A DNA stretch of 64,000 bases from Patiriisocius_A hiemis (GCF_031846325.1 NZ_JAVRHZ010000008.1:62001-126000), one strand, 5' to 3'. Counted from the first letter of the stretch, positions 8,525-16,614 are shown. Translations and numbers: made by a program. Notes: generated by a model not told the origin, from the letters alone.

Positions 8525-10012
8525 TTATTGCTCTACTCTTTCAAAAACAATATTTCCAAGACTATCAATACGTTTATAAACTCCTTTAGGTGCTCCTCCA
8601 TCAATAATACTATAGCTTGCATCTTCTTGCAAATGTTTTAAGTAGTTAGTATTATCTGTTAAATAAGAAAACAGAATACGATATAAATTTACACCTGTTT
8701 TAAAGTTTTTGTCAATTGCTGGAGCAGTATTATCTGGCCATTTAATGGCTAGTATTGTACTAAATGCAGAATACAGCTTATCTCTATCGTTTGTTTTTTT
8801 AAAAACCTCTAGCATATATTCCATTCCTGCATAGCCTCCATGATCTGCCATTATTATTATTAAACCATTAGGGTCTTTTTCATTAATCAAGTTTATAACT
8901 TTAACCAATCGCTCATTAGACATTTTTAAATTGGTTTTATACTTCTCATATTCAGCTTCTTTACCTAAGGTTTTATTTTTATCAGACTCTACATGACCTG
9001 GCTTAAAAATTTCAATAAAAAAGAATTTAGATTTTTCTTCATCTTCATTAAGGTATTTTATTAAAGGTACAGTAATATCTTCTTCAGATTGAAACCCATC
9101 GGTTATAAAAGAAATATCTTCATAACTAAAGTTACAAGCATCGTATCCCATTTTAGGGAAATTATTTAAAATGTAACTAACTTCAGCTAAATAGTGAGTT
9201 TTGTAATTGTTATTCTTAAAAATATCTAATACTGGATTTTTACTAATAATTATTTCTCGTGCATTAGCAGTTTCAGAAAAATTAAACCCCCTGTTATAAT
9301 AATGATGCTTCATAGAAAATGTAGCACTATTAGACACTAAAGTAGAAGTATAATTGCTACGGATATCTGGATATAATTTAAAATTGTTTGTTGTCAAAAA
9401 ATCTTTAAACTTACTATTATCTATATCATAGTATCCTTTATTAATTTCAGAAAAATTAACGTAGCCATCAGGCTGTATATAGTATACATTGGGTCTTTTT
9501 GTAAATACAGCTTCTTCAATATTATCAGGCTGTTTTAACCATTCTTCATTATAAGAAAGTTGGTTAATAATGGTAGGTATTAAAGTAAATAGAGAGGCAA
9601 ATGCTATTAAAAACTGAAATACAACAATCTTTAACAAATGCTTATTTAAAAATTTTGCAATTAAAAAAGCGATAATAAAGCAAGCTACAGTAAAGAGAAG
9701 TCTAAGGCTAGCATATAAGCACAATTGTATAAATAGTAAAAAACCTAAAGCATTACAAAATGCAAATACGCTAGTTTTGTATTTTTCAAGCTTGCTGTAT
9801 TTTTTAAAAATATATTGTAAGAAAAAAAAAGCAACTATTGGCACTACAATAAAAAGTGCAATAAAGAACCCAAGGTGTTTCCAAGAGTTAATTAAAGAAT
9901 AGTTATTAGAATAATAGAATAAAATAGGGTATAACCCAGTAGCTATTCCCAAAATATAAAAAGGAAGCTCTTTAATTTTTGTTCTAGATGTATTACGTAC
10001 CGGCGTTTTCAT
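8525..10012 (-). CDS. Membrane-anchored sulfatase/alkaline-phosphatase-fold enzyme (paralogue 1)
   Basis: A 495-residue paralogue of the 5534-6994 product with the same layout: about five N-terminal helices, then a soluble domain. It contains VYYIQPDGYVNFSE, RSNYTSTLVSNSAT (candidate nucleophile segment), the shared MKHHYYN, and IIMADHGGY. The EADGY of the other copy is QPDGY here, so one acidic ligand position differs and substrate or activity may too. The start overlaps the methyltransferase end by 20 bases. A tandem pair split by a glycosyltransferase suggests duplication within the operon followed by specialisation. Assignment beyond the superfamily is inference. Confidence 0.7.
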   Translation of the reverse strand: MKTPVRNTSRTKIKELPFYILGIATGLYPILFYYSNNYSLINSWKHLGFFIALFIVVPIVAFFFLQYIFKKYSKLEKYKTSVFAFCNALGFLLFIQLCLYASLRLLFTVACFIIAFLIAKFLNKHLLKIVVFQFLIAFASLFTLIPTIINQLSYNEEWLKQPDNIEEAVFTKRPNVYYIQPDGYVNFSEINKGYYDIDNSKFKDFLTTNNFKLYPDIRSNYTSTLVSNSATFSMKHHYYNRGFNFSETANAREIIISKNPVLDIFKNNNYKTHYLAEVSYILNNFPKMGYDACNFSYEDISFITDGFQSEEDITVPLIKYLNEDEEKSKFFFIEIFKPGHVESDKNKTLGKEAEYEKYKTNLKMSNERLVKVINLINEKDPNGLIIIMADHGGYAGMEYMLEVFKKTNDRDKLYSAFSTILAIKWPDNTAPAIDKNFKTGVNLYRILFSYLTDNTNYLKHLQEDASYSIIDGGAPKGVYKRIDSLGNIVFERVEQ

Positions 10013-11399
10013 CTTTTCGTTTTAAAAGATATAAAACTCTCTTGGAACCTTTAATTGATTCTTTTTTATCAATTATAAAATACTTTGAGAATGCTTCTTC
10101 AAAATTTTCTTTGTTGTAAAAGTCAAAATGATTTATAAACTCTCTTTTTCTAGCCAATAATGAAGCTACCCAAGTATCTTCCCTCGTAGGAAATTCTATT
10201 AGTAAAAGTTTTGAGAAAGATGAAAAGAAAGCTGCAGATTTTTCAAAAGGAACATTACCAGAGAGTGTAATATGATGTATTAATGCCAATGCCATAGTTA
10301 CATCTGGACTATATTTTTTTAAGCGCTCTATAACAGAGTGTCTCTCAGTATTATTAAATCCTATTCCGGGAGCAGGTTGTAATACATCAAAAACAAAAGG
10401 AAGCATGTTATTCTCACTATTTTTAATACTTTGTTTATAGTTATGATTTACAGCTTCTGCATCAATATCTGTCACAATAACATGCGGCACTTCTGCCAAT
10501 ACCGTTCTCGCAAATGTACCATCGTTACCCCCCACATCAATAAGGTGCTTGGGTTGCAATGGAGTTATCCAAGATTTTATAAGTTGTTTTTTTGAATTAA
10601 ATGCTTCTTCATCGTAGTTAGTTTTTGTGTAATAATTACCCCACTCTGTAGTTTCAGAAACTTTTAAATTTTTAATGTAATTAAAGAGGTTCTCAATGAT
10701 ATTATTTTGCGCCCTTTTAGAAAGACTAGCAATTTTAGTTTCTACTTTATAATCTTCACTATGCTTTGCCTCCATTTTTGCAAGTAAGTGAATATTTGTA
10801 TAAAGAGTTGAGCTCAATTTAGATTTTCCAGGGAGTAAACTTGAAATTAGCTTTACAGGAATACCATCAATATGAGTTTGCATCATTTTAAAAATATCTG
10901 TACCATGATATTTTGCTAAAACAAGTGGTCCAAAAAAGTGAGTAATAAATTGTTTATAAGCTCTCCAAGGAGTTCCTTCCTCATAAAAGTCAAAAGAAAG
11001 TGTATCTATAAAGATTGGCTTACCACTATAAAAAGTTACATTATATGCTGAAGCATCTTTAAGCACAAACCCCTTAGACAAAGCATATTTATGAATCTTA
11101 AGTGTATGTAATGCTGCATGCTTGTATTGCTCAAAACTCCACTCGTAAGGATTTGTAATAAAGGGGATTACTTCTGGAGTAATCTCTATTTTCTCTTCTG
11201 AAGAAAATGTTTCTTCATGAGCAATTAATAGCTTTTTATCTATTAGAGTTTTAAAAAAACCTGATTCGGTAAGTTTTTTATATTGAGGGAAGTATATTGG
11301 ATTAATAACTCTTTTTAAAACCCCATCTTTGTCATAAAAGATATAACCTGACGGATCTCTAAATGAAGCTTCGTGTGTTTTATTTTGCTGTTTCATCAT
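9993..11399 (-). CDS. Long class I SAM-dependent methyltransferase
   Basis: A methyltransferase of about 468 residues. The SAM-binding motif LIDVGGNDGTFA sits in the second half, followed by VTDIDAEAVNHN (acidic loop). The N-terminal half has its own conserved-looking region (DASAYNVTFYSGKPIFIDTL). Such two-part proteins are annotated as class I methyltransferases, some as NoeA-like, but I cannot confirm that name. Possible starts are ATG 11420, ATG 11399 or ATG 11396; I chose 11399 because it reduces overlap with the upstream small gene. It probably methylates a sugar or other part of the glycan handled by the downstream GT-C and sulfatase-fold enzymes. Confidence 0.75.
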   Translation of the reverse strand: MMKQQNKTHEASFRDPSGYIFYDKDGVLKRVINPIYFPQYKKLTESGFFKTLIDKKLLIAHEETFSSEEKIEITPEVIPFITNPYEWSFEQYKHAALHTLKIHKYALSKGFVLKDASAYNVTFYSGKPIFIDTLSFDFYEEGTPWRAYKQFITHFFGPLVLAKYHGTDIFKMMQTHIDGIPVKLISSLLPGKSKLSSTLYTNIHLLAKMEAKHSEDYKVETKIASLSKRAQNNIIENLFNYIKNLKVSETTEWGNYYTKTNYDEEAFNSKKQLIKSWITPLQPKHLIDVGGNDGTFARTVLAEVPHVIVTDIDAEAVNHNYKQSIKNSENNMLPFVFDVLQPAPGIGFNNTERHSVIERLKKYSPDVTMALALIHHITLSGNVPFEKSAAFFSSFSKLLLIEFPTREDTWVASLLARKREFINHFDFYNKENFEEAFSKYFIIDKKESIKGSKRVLYLLKRKDENAGT

Positions 11400-11589
11400 T
11401 TTCGGTTTCTTGTTCATCAATATCTATTGAATCGTAAGTATCATCTTCATCTTTTTGAAGACCGAAAAATAATTTAAACTTATACCACGCATTTTTTGAG
11501 AATAACAACATACCAGCGGCGGCGGCAACTACAGCTTGAGCAATCATAGCCCCAAGGCCTGGATCAAAATATAAAAAATGTATAGTCAT
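11380..11589 (-). CDS. Small single-helix membrane protein, operon leader
   Basis: A 69-residue protein with a short N-terminus ending FDPGLG, one hydrophobic helix rich in Ala (about 14-30), a basic amphipathic stretch, and a very acidic C-terminal tail of about 24 residues. I do not recognise a named family. It is first in the leftward operon with the methyltransferase, the two sulfatase-fold proteins and the GT-C enzyme, and overlaps the next gene. Position and shape suggest a membrane adaptor or assembly factor for the enzymes downstream, which is inference. The terminator at 11642-11671 belongs to typA, so this operon probably initiates in 11590-11690. Confidence 0.65.
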   Translation of the reverse strand: MTIHFLYFDPGLGAMIAQAVVAAAAGMLLFSKNAWYKFKLFFGLQKDEDDTYDSIDIDEQETENDETAK

Positions 11590-11641
11590 AATAATTTTAC
11601 TATAAATTAAACTCTAATTTACAATTAGGTAACAAATAAAT

Positions 11642-11671
11642 AAAAAAACCTGTAAAACACAGGCTTTTTTA
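11642..11671 (-). terminator. Terminator of typA
   Basis: Hairpin CCTGT/ACAGG with a short loop and T-run on the minus strand, located 20 bases downstream of the typA stop. Flanking A-runs allow function in both directions. Confidence 0.7.
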
Positions 11672-11690
11672 CTATTTAATTTAAAACTAG

Positions 11691-13484
11691 TTATAGCTTA
11701 TTACGCTTTCTATCTACTTCTTTTAAGTAGATTTTTCTAAGTCGTAAGTGGTTAGGGGTCACTTCAACATACTCATCTTTTTGAATATATTCTAAAGCCT
11801 CTTCCAAAGAAAATTTAATAGCAGGAACTATTCTTGCTTTGTCATCTGCTCCAGCAGAACGTACATTAGATAGTTTTTTTGTTTTGGTAATATTAACTAC
11901 CATATCATCTTGACGTGTATTTTCACCTATCACTTGACCTTCGTAGATATCTTCATTAGGGTTTACAAAGAAACGTCCCCTGTCTTGTAGTTTATCTATT
12001 GAATAAGGAATTGCTGTTCCATTTTCCATGGAAACTAAACTACCATTTAAACGTTCAGGAATCCCACCTTTTAACGGTTGATATTCTAGAAAACGATGCG
12101 TCATAATTGCTTCACCGGCAGTTGCTGTGAGTAATTGATTACGGAGTCCAATGATACCTCTAGAGGGTATATTAAAACGACAAATCATTCGTTCTCCTTT
12201 TGCCTCCATACTTAGCATTTCTCCTTTACGCAATGTTACCATATCTATAGCACGACCACTCACCTCTTCTGGAAGGTCTATGGTAAGCTCTTCAACTGGT
12301 TCACATTTTACACCACCAATCTCTTTAATAATTACCTGCGGTTGCCCTATTTGCAACTCATATCCTTCGCGGCGCATAGTTTCAATTAAAACAGATAAGT
12401 GCAGTACACCACGTCCAAAAACCATAAACTTATCAGCACTATCTGTTTCTTCAACTCTAAGTGCAAGATTTTTTTCAAGTTCTCTTTCTAGTCTTTCTTT
12501 AATATGCCTAGAGGTTACAAACTTTCCGTCTTTACCAAAAAATGGAGAATCATTGATAGTAAATAACATACTCATCGTAGGTTCATCTATTGCGATAGTT
12601 TGTAATGCTTCTGGGTTTTCTATATCTGCAACAGTATCTCCAATTTCAAAGCCCTCTAACCCAACGATAGCACAAATATCTCCAGCATGAACTTCGGTTA
12701 CTTTACGTCTTCCCAATCCTTCAAAAGTGTGAAGCTCTTTAATTTTTGATTTTACAACCTTTCCATCTCTTTTAACAAGAGATATCTGCATATTTTCTTT
12801 TAGGACTCCTCTTTGTAGACGTCCAATAGCAATTCTACCTGTAAAGGAAGAGTAATCTAAAGAGGTAATTAACATTTGTACACTTCCTTCTTCAACTTTA
12901 GGAGAAGGTATGTGTTCTAGAACCATATCTAATAATGGTTCTATGTTATTTGTTTCTTGTTTCCAGTCATCACTCATCCAGTTATTCTTTGCAGAACCAT
13001 ATACAGTTGGAAAATCTAACTGCCACTCCTCTGCTCCAAGCTCAAACATTAAATCAAAAACAGCTTCGTGAACCTCATCTGGAGTACAATTTTCTTTATC
13101 TACTTTATTTACTACAACGCAAGGTTTAAGACCTAAATCAATAGCTTTTTGGAGTACAAAACGTGTTTGCGGCATAGGGCCTTCAAAAGCATCTACTAAT
13201 AATAGTACACCATCTGCCATGTTAAGCACTCGCTCAACTTCACCTCCAAAATCGGCGTGACCAGGAGTATCTATAATATTAATCTTTGTGTCTTTATAAA
13301 CTACAGATACGTTTTTTGAAGTAATTGTAATACCTCGTTCACGTTCTAAATCATTATTATCTAAAATAAGCTCTCCTGTCTTTTCATTTTCTCTAAATAG
13401 GCTACAATGGTGCATAATTTTATCTACCAAAGTAGTCTTACCGTGATCTACGTGAGCAATGATTGCAATGTTTTTAATATCCAT
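11691..13484 (-). CDS. typA: Ribosome-binding translational GTPase TypA/BipA
   Basis: A 597-residue GTPase related to EF-G that binds ribosomes and supports 50S assembly and stress or cold growth. G1 is AHVDHGKTT (about 10-18), the switch region is RERGITI, G3 is DTPGHADFGGE, and G4 is NKVD. Domain II, the EF-G-like domain V and the TypA-specific C-terminus with TLRKGEMLSMEAKGER and SRGIIGLRNQLL follow. Length matches the family exactly. It is monocistronic, bounded by a terminator downstream and a -7 promoter box upstream at 13571-13578. It is divergent from kdsA. Confidence 0.97.
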   Translation of the reverse strand: MDIKNIAIIAHVDHGKTTLVDKIMHHCSLFRENEKTGELILDNNDLERERGITITSKNVSVVYKDTKINIIDTPGHADFGGEVERVLNMADGVLLLVDAFEGPMPQTRFVLQKAIDLGLKPCVVVNKVDKENCTPDEVHEAVFDLMFELGAEEWQLDFPTVYGSAKNNWMSDDWKQETNNIEPLLDMVLEHIPSPKVEEGSVQMLITSLDYSSFTGRIAIGRLQRGVLKENMQISLVKRDGKVVKSKIKELHTFEGLGRRKVTEVHAGDICAIVGLEGFEIGDTVADIENPEALQTIAIDEPTMSMLFTINDSPFFGKDGKFVTSRHIKERLERELEKNLALRVEETDSADKFMVFGRGVLHLSVLIETMRREGYELQIGQPQVIIKEIGGVKCEPVEELTIDLPEEVSGRAIDMVTLRKGEMLSMEAKGERMICRFNIPSRGIIGLRNQLLTATAGEAIMTHRFLEYQPLKGGIPERLNGSLVSMENGTAIPYSIDKLQDRGRFFVNPNEDIYEGQVIGENTRQDDMVVNITKTKKLSNVRSAGADDKARIVPAIKFSLEEALEYIQKDEYVEVTPNHLRLRKIYLKEVDRKRNKL

Positions 13485-13570
13485 AGTATATAGCCGTCTT
13501 AAACGGTTTTTTTAAGGTTAACTAAGAAATTTAATATAAGGTAACTAACCTGCCTTTGTTAAAAGCGGTG

Positions 13571-13578
13571 CAAAAGTA
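13571..13578 (-). promoter_or_regulatory. Bacteroidota -7 box of typA
   Basis: Minus-strand TACTTTTG matches TAnnTTTG about 87 bases upstream of the typA start. I see no clear -33 TTG at normal spacing. The surrounding GCAGTACTTTTGCA is shared with the grpE promoter. Confidence 0.5.
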
Positions 13579-13637
13579 CTGCTATTTAGTGGATATATAA
13601 GGATTTATAGTATTATATTTTACTATAGTAAATTAAG

Positions 13638-13645
13638 TATCTTTG
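13638..13645 (+). promoter_or_regulatory. Bacteroidota -7 box of kdsA
   Basis: TATCTTTG matches TAnnTTTG perfectly and ends 19 bases before the kdsA ATG, predicting a short leader. Confidence 0.6.
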
Positions 13646-13664
13646 GAATCATTAAAAATGAAAG

Positions 13665-14483
13665 ATGAGACTTGAAGATATACCTAACTTAAATCACTTA
13701 AACTCCAAAAACTTTTTTCTCCTTGCTGGCCCTTGTGCGATTGAAGGAGAAGAAATGGCGCTACAAATTGCTGAACAAATTGTTAAGATTACTAACAAAC
13801 TTGAAATTCCATACATCTTTAAAGGGAGTTTTAAAAAAGCAAATAGAAGTCGCATAGATAGTTTTACAGGAATTGGAGACGAAAAAGCACTTGCAATTCT
13901 AAAAAAAGTGTCTGATACTTTTAACGTACCAACGGTTACAGATATCCATGAGGTTAGTGATGCGGCTATGGCTGCAAAATATGTGGATGTATTACAAATT
14001 CCTGCTTTTTTAGTAAGACAAACAGACCTTGTAGTTGCAGCTGCTAAAACTGGTAAAGTTGTTAATCTTAAAAAGGGACAATTTATGAGTCCTGAAAGTA
14101 TGCAACATGCTGCTCAAAAAGTACTGGATAGTGGTAATACTCAAGTAATGATAACAGATAGAGGAACTATGTTTGGTTACCAAGATATGGTTGTTGATTT
14201 TAGAGGTATCCCAACGATGCAACAATATGCACCAACTGTGCTTGATGTTACCCATAGCTTACAGCAACCCAACCAAAGCGTAGGTGTTACAGGAGGAAGA
14301 CCAGAAATGATAGGAACAATAGCAAAAGCTGGTATTGCTGCCGGAGTAGATGGATTATTTATAGAAACACACTTTGACCCTGCTAATGCAAAAAGTGATG
14401 GAGCCAATATGTTAGACCTCAACAAACTTGAGAAACTACTATCAGATTTAGTTGCAATACGAAAAGTAATTACTACGCTGTAA
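13665..14483 (+). CDS. kdsA: 3-deoxy-8-phosphooctulonate (KDO 8-phosphate) synthase
   Basis: A 272-residue cytosolic enzyme that condenses arabinose 5-phosphate with phosphoenolpyruvate to KDO 8-phosphate, the precursor of the LPS inner-core sugar. Signatures are FLLAGPCAIEGEE (about 17-29), FKGSFKKANRSR (about 53-64), TDIHE (about 95-99), TDRGTMFGYQ and FIETHFDPANAKSDG. Length is typical. The start ATG at 13665 follows a good TAnnTTTG promoter. It points at a convergent DUF1801 gene whose stop it overlaps by 11 bases. The first good plus-strand terminator lies beyond that gene, so the kdsA message probably has a long antisense tail. Confidence 0.97.
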   Translation: MRLEDIPNLNHLNSKNFFLLAGPCAIEGEEMALQIAEQIVKITNKLEIPYIFKGSFKKANRSRIDSFTGIGDEKALAILKKVSDTFNVPTVTDIHEVSDAAMAAKYVDVLQIPAFLVRQTDLVVAAAKTGKVVNLKKGQFMSPESMQHAAQKVLDSGNTQVMITDRGTMFGYQDMVVDFRGIPTMQQYAPTVLDVTHSLQQPNQSVGVTGGRPEMIGTIAKAGIAAGVDGLFIETHFDPANAKSDGANMLDLNKLEKLLSDLVAIRKVITTL

Positions 14484-14832
14484 ACTTCTTTTTGCGGGTA
14501 CGGTATGCTTCTTCAAGACACTCAATCAAAACTTTAAAATCTATTTCTTCTGGAGTATAATATCGTAGTGATTTTACAAATTTTCGCTTTTCAGAAACTA
14601 GTTTGTCTAGGTGTACATTAAATTCTTTTCTAGCCCAAAAGCATACATCTAGATAACCATTAGTTACATTAAGATAGCATATAGGACAATCATGACTATA
14701 GTATATAGGTAGTCGCCACTTGTATAATAGTTGATGGTTTGGCAAGGTTTGCTCAATAATTACTTGAACCTCCAGTAACATAGACTTAAAAGGATCTACT
14801 TGTCTTAATATATATTCTTCTGCAGGATTCAT
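14473..14832 (-). CDS. DUF1801-domain protein
   Basis: A 119-residue small soluble protein with the DUF1801 (YdhG/YjhX-like) pattern: an N-terminal NPAEEYILRQVDPFKSMLLEV and a central YKWRLPIYYSHDCPICYLN. It ends in YYTPEEIDFKVLIECLEEAYRTR and a basic tail. The biochemical function of the family is not established. It is convergent with kdsA (11-base overlap) and divergent from the 15115 gene. A strong symmetrical terminator sits only 12 bases upstream of its start, so its own promoter must lie in or next to that hairpin. Confidence 0.75.
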   Translation of the reverse strand: MNPAEEYILRQVDPFKSMLLEVQVIIEQTLPNHQLLYKWRLPIYYSHDCPICYLNVTNGYLDVCFWARKEFNVHLDKLVSEKRKFVKSLRYYTPEEIDFKVLIECLEEAYRTRKKKFTA

Positions 14833-14843
14833 ACGTCTAAAAT

Positions 14844-14875
14844 AAAAAAAGAGTCGTTAATTAACGACTCTTTTT
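14844..14875 (+). terminator. Strong symmetrical terminator beyond DUF1801 gene
   Basis: A 20-base perfect palindrome, GAGTCGTTAATTAACGACTC, with an A-run before and a T-run after. On the plus strand it fits as the end of kdsA transcription after 360 bases of antisense reading through the DUF1801 gene. Confidence 0.7.
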
Positions 14876-15002
14876 CATAATAACCTTACCTATTAACTCC
14901 CCAATTAATATAAATTTGGTTAGATTAATTTATCTTATGGCTAAAACCGAACTCTCCAATAAGACAATTCAAAGGTGACTATTTATTAAAAAAAAACAGG
15001 CA

Positions 15003-15038
15003 GGGTTTTTCCCCTTTTTAGTAGGGGGTTTTTCCCCT
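15003..15038. repeat. Tandem GGGTTTTTCCCC palindromes
   Basis: Two copies of GGGTTTTTCCCC start at 15003 and 15026, a 23-base period of about two helical turns. Each is itself a short inverted repeat. They lie about 80-110 bases upstream of the 15115 start in a gene-free stretch (14876-15114). They could be a regulator binding site; I do not recognise the factor. Confidence 0.5.
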
Positions 15039-15089
15039 ATTTATAAAAATTAACAAATATTAACTTGCTTTGATACTTAAAATATCATT

Positions 15090-15112
15090 ACTTTGTTTTT
15101 CAAAGTACTTTA
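15090..15112 (+). promoter_or_regulatory. Candidate operator/promoter ACTTTG-N5-CAAAGT-ACTTTA, copy 1
   Basis: Half-sites ACTTTG (15090-15095), CAAAGT (15101-15106) and ACTTTA (15107-15112) end two bases before the start codon at 15115. The same arrangement precedes the Coq4-like gene at 16066. The first half-site overlaps a sequence close to the -7 promoter box. It is a likely target of the winged-helix regulator encoded at 15726. Confidence 0.6.
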
Positions 15113-15114
15113 TT

Positions 15115-15720
15115 ATGAGCGAACAAGATTATCTAAAAGATATAAGCGAGATTAAAAATTTAATGAACCGGTCTTCCCGTTTTATATCACTAAGCGGAAT
15201 GGCAGGAATTATGGCTGGAGTATATGCCATAATAGGTGCGGCTGTTGCGTACTGGCTAGTTGCAAACTCTGGTAGAGAATATCTAATACTAGATGGATAT
15301 GTTTTTAGGTTAATTCTATTAGACTTATTTTTAATAGCAGCTTTAAGTATTATTACAGCCATTATTCTCACGACTCGCAAAGCCAAAAAAAATGGAGAAA
15401 AAGTGTGGGACGCTTCCTCAAGAAGATTACTAATTAATTTTTTAATCCCTTTAGTTGCCGGAGGTTTATATATTCTCATAATTTTACAGCAACAAAAGTA
15501 CGGGCAAACTGGAGCTTTAATGCTTATATTTTATGGATTAGCTTTACTTAATGCTTCAAAATATAGTATTGGGCATGTACGATATCTTGGAATTACTGAA
15601 ATTATCTTAGGACTTATCTGTGCACTCTTCCCTGGCTATGGTTTTTGGCTTTGGGTACTTGGCTTTGGAGTAATGCATATTATATATGGTAGCTTGATGT
15701 ATATTCAAGAAAAAAAATAA
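15115..15720 (+). CDS. Five- or six-helix membrane protein cotranscribed with winged-helix regulator
   Basis: The chosen start ATG at 15115 gives 201 residues beginning MSEQDYLKDISEIKNLM; an upstream in-frame ATG at 15070 would place the operator inside the gene. After a charged N-terminus of about 25 residues come five or six hydrophobic helices. I recognise it as a conserved hypothetical that in flavobacteria accompanies a winged-helix regulator, Coq4-like and CreD genes, but not as a named family. The gap to the regulator gene is five bases. It may act as a membrane sensor or anti-regulator; this is inference from context. Confidence 0.75.
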   Translation: MSEQDYLKDISEIKNLMNRSSRFISLSGMAGIMAGVYAIIGAAVAYWLVANSGREYLILDGYVFRLILLDLFLIAALSIITAIILTTRKAKKNGEKVWDASSRRLLINFLIPLVAGGLYILIILQQQKYGQTGALMLIFYGLALLNASKYSIGHVRYLGITEIILGLICALFPGYGFWLWVLGFGVMHIIYGSLMYIQEKK

Positions 15721-15725
15721 CCAAC

Positions 15726-16022
15726 TTGGGAATTATAGATAACATAAATAAGCTTTTTGATCACCGAATAAGACTTGGCATTATGTCTATTCTTATGGTA
15801 AATGATGATGCAGACTTTAATAGGCTTAAAGAATTACTAGATGTTACAGATGGTAATTTAGCAAGCCACATAAAAGCCCTAGAAAAAGCAGAGTATATTT
15901 TAGTTGAAAAACAATTTATTGGCCGAAAACCAAATACAAAATATAGTGCTACAAAGCTGGGTAAAGCAGAATTTAAAAAACATATTAATGCATTAGAAAG
16001 CTTAATAAAAAAGAAACCATAA
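15726..16022 (+). CDS. Winged-helix transcriptional regulator (HTH_34/MarR-like)
   Basis: A 98-residue one-domain DNA-binding protein starting at TTG 15726 (no ATG nearby). The pattern is RLGIMSILMVNDDADFNRLKELL, then VTDGNLASHIKALEKAEYI (recognition helix) and a wing VEKQFIGRKPNTKYSATKLG, as in PF13601-type regulators. It follows the membrane protein gene by five bases and precedes Coq4-like. Both flanking transcription starts carry the same ACTTTG-N5-CAAAGT palindrome, so it is the obvious candidate repressor or activator. No ligand domain is present, so the signal may come from the membrane protein. Confidence 0.85.
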   Translation: MGIIDNINKLFDHRIRLGIMSILMVNDDADFNRLKELLDVTDGNLASHIKALEKAEYILVEKQFIGRKPNTKYSATKLGKAEFKKHINALESLIKKKP

Positions 16023-16039
16023 AAAAAATTTATTCTTTT

Positions 16040-16062
16040 ACTTTGAAATACAAAGTACTTTA
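16040..16062 (+). promoter_or_regulatory. Candidate operator/promoter ACTTTG-N5-CAAAGT-ACTTTA, copy 2
   Basis: Same three half-sites and spacing as copy 1: ACTTTG 16040-16045, CAAAGT 16051-16056, ACTTTA 16057-16062, three bases before the Coq4-like ATG. The N5 spacer differs (TTTTT against AAATA), so only the half-sites are conserved. Confidence 0.6.
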
Positions 16063-16065
16063 AAT

Positions 16066-16614
16066 ATGAAAACAAGAAAAAAAATTATCAATTGGCTATT
16101 TGAAAAATCACAAGTGTTTTACACCAAGAATTTTAAAAAAAATAAAACGCCTTGGAATCTTACTGTAAAGCAACTTTGCGGCTATCCCAAGACTACATTT
16201 GGTTATAAGTTAGGGCTCTTTTTAAAACAAAATGGTTTTGAGTTATTACCTAAGGTAGAACGTCATGACGCCTATCATGTACTCACAGGGTTTGGCACCA
16301 AAGTAGAAGATGAAATCGCTTTACAATATCTATGCTATGGGAATGGAAAACGCAGTAAATATTTATTTGGGGTTTTGTTTTTAGGTACTGTTTTACTTCC
16401 AGAATACTTTCAATATTACAAAAAGGCATATACACTAGGGAAACAGAGCAATACTTTTCATCACTTTGATTTTAAGTTACTGTTGCTTCTGCACTATCAA
16501 AATTTTAAAGACACCATTTTTTCTAAAAAAACACAGCAAGAATTAAGCTGCTTACAAAAAGAAAATAATTTACAAACAAGTAACACATTCAATTATGGAA
16601 CAAGCAAAGAGTAG
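16066..16614 (+). CDS. Coq4-like protein
   Basis: A 182-residue protein with the COQ4 metal motif HDxxH-x11-E seen as HDAYH followed by VLTGFGTKVEDE (about residues 66-82). A C-terminal helical region follows. In eukaryotes Coq4 works in ubiquinone ring synthesis; Bacteroidota make menaquinone, so the role here is likely different and unknown. The gene begins three bases after the second ACTTTG-N5-CAAAGT palindrome and overlaps creD by 20 bases, so it heads a Coq4-creD unit. Basic N-terminus, no signal peptide. The motif supports the family; function is open. Confidence 0.75.
   Translation: MKTRKKIINWLFEKSQVFYTKNFKKNKTPWNLTVKQLCGYPKTTFGYKLGLFLKQNGFELLPKVERHDAYHVLTGFGTKVEDEIALQYLCYGNGKRSKYLFGVLFLGTVLLPEYFQYYKKAYTLGKQSNTFHHFDFKLLLLLHYQNFKDTIFSKKTQQELSCLQKENNLQTSNTFNYGTSKE

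Noticed and set aside
1..11589. Recent horizontal transfer of the polysaccharide region
   Set aside because: Base composition looks similar to the rest by eye and no insertion sequence, integrase or repeat borders it; a computed composition profile would be needed.
12151..12690. A 179-codon plus-strand frame opposite typA
   Set aside because: Ser/Ile-rich shadow of the TypA code with no domain; typA fully explains the region.
14010..14425. Two minus-strand open frames opposite kdsA
   Set aside because: kdsA is unmistakable on the plus strand and the opposite frames have no recognisable protein features.
15070..15114. Upstream ATG at 15070 as the start of the 15115 membrane protein
   Set aside because: It would place the ACTTTG-N5-CAAAGT element inside the coding region, while the same element directly precedes the start of the Coq4-like gene.
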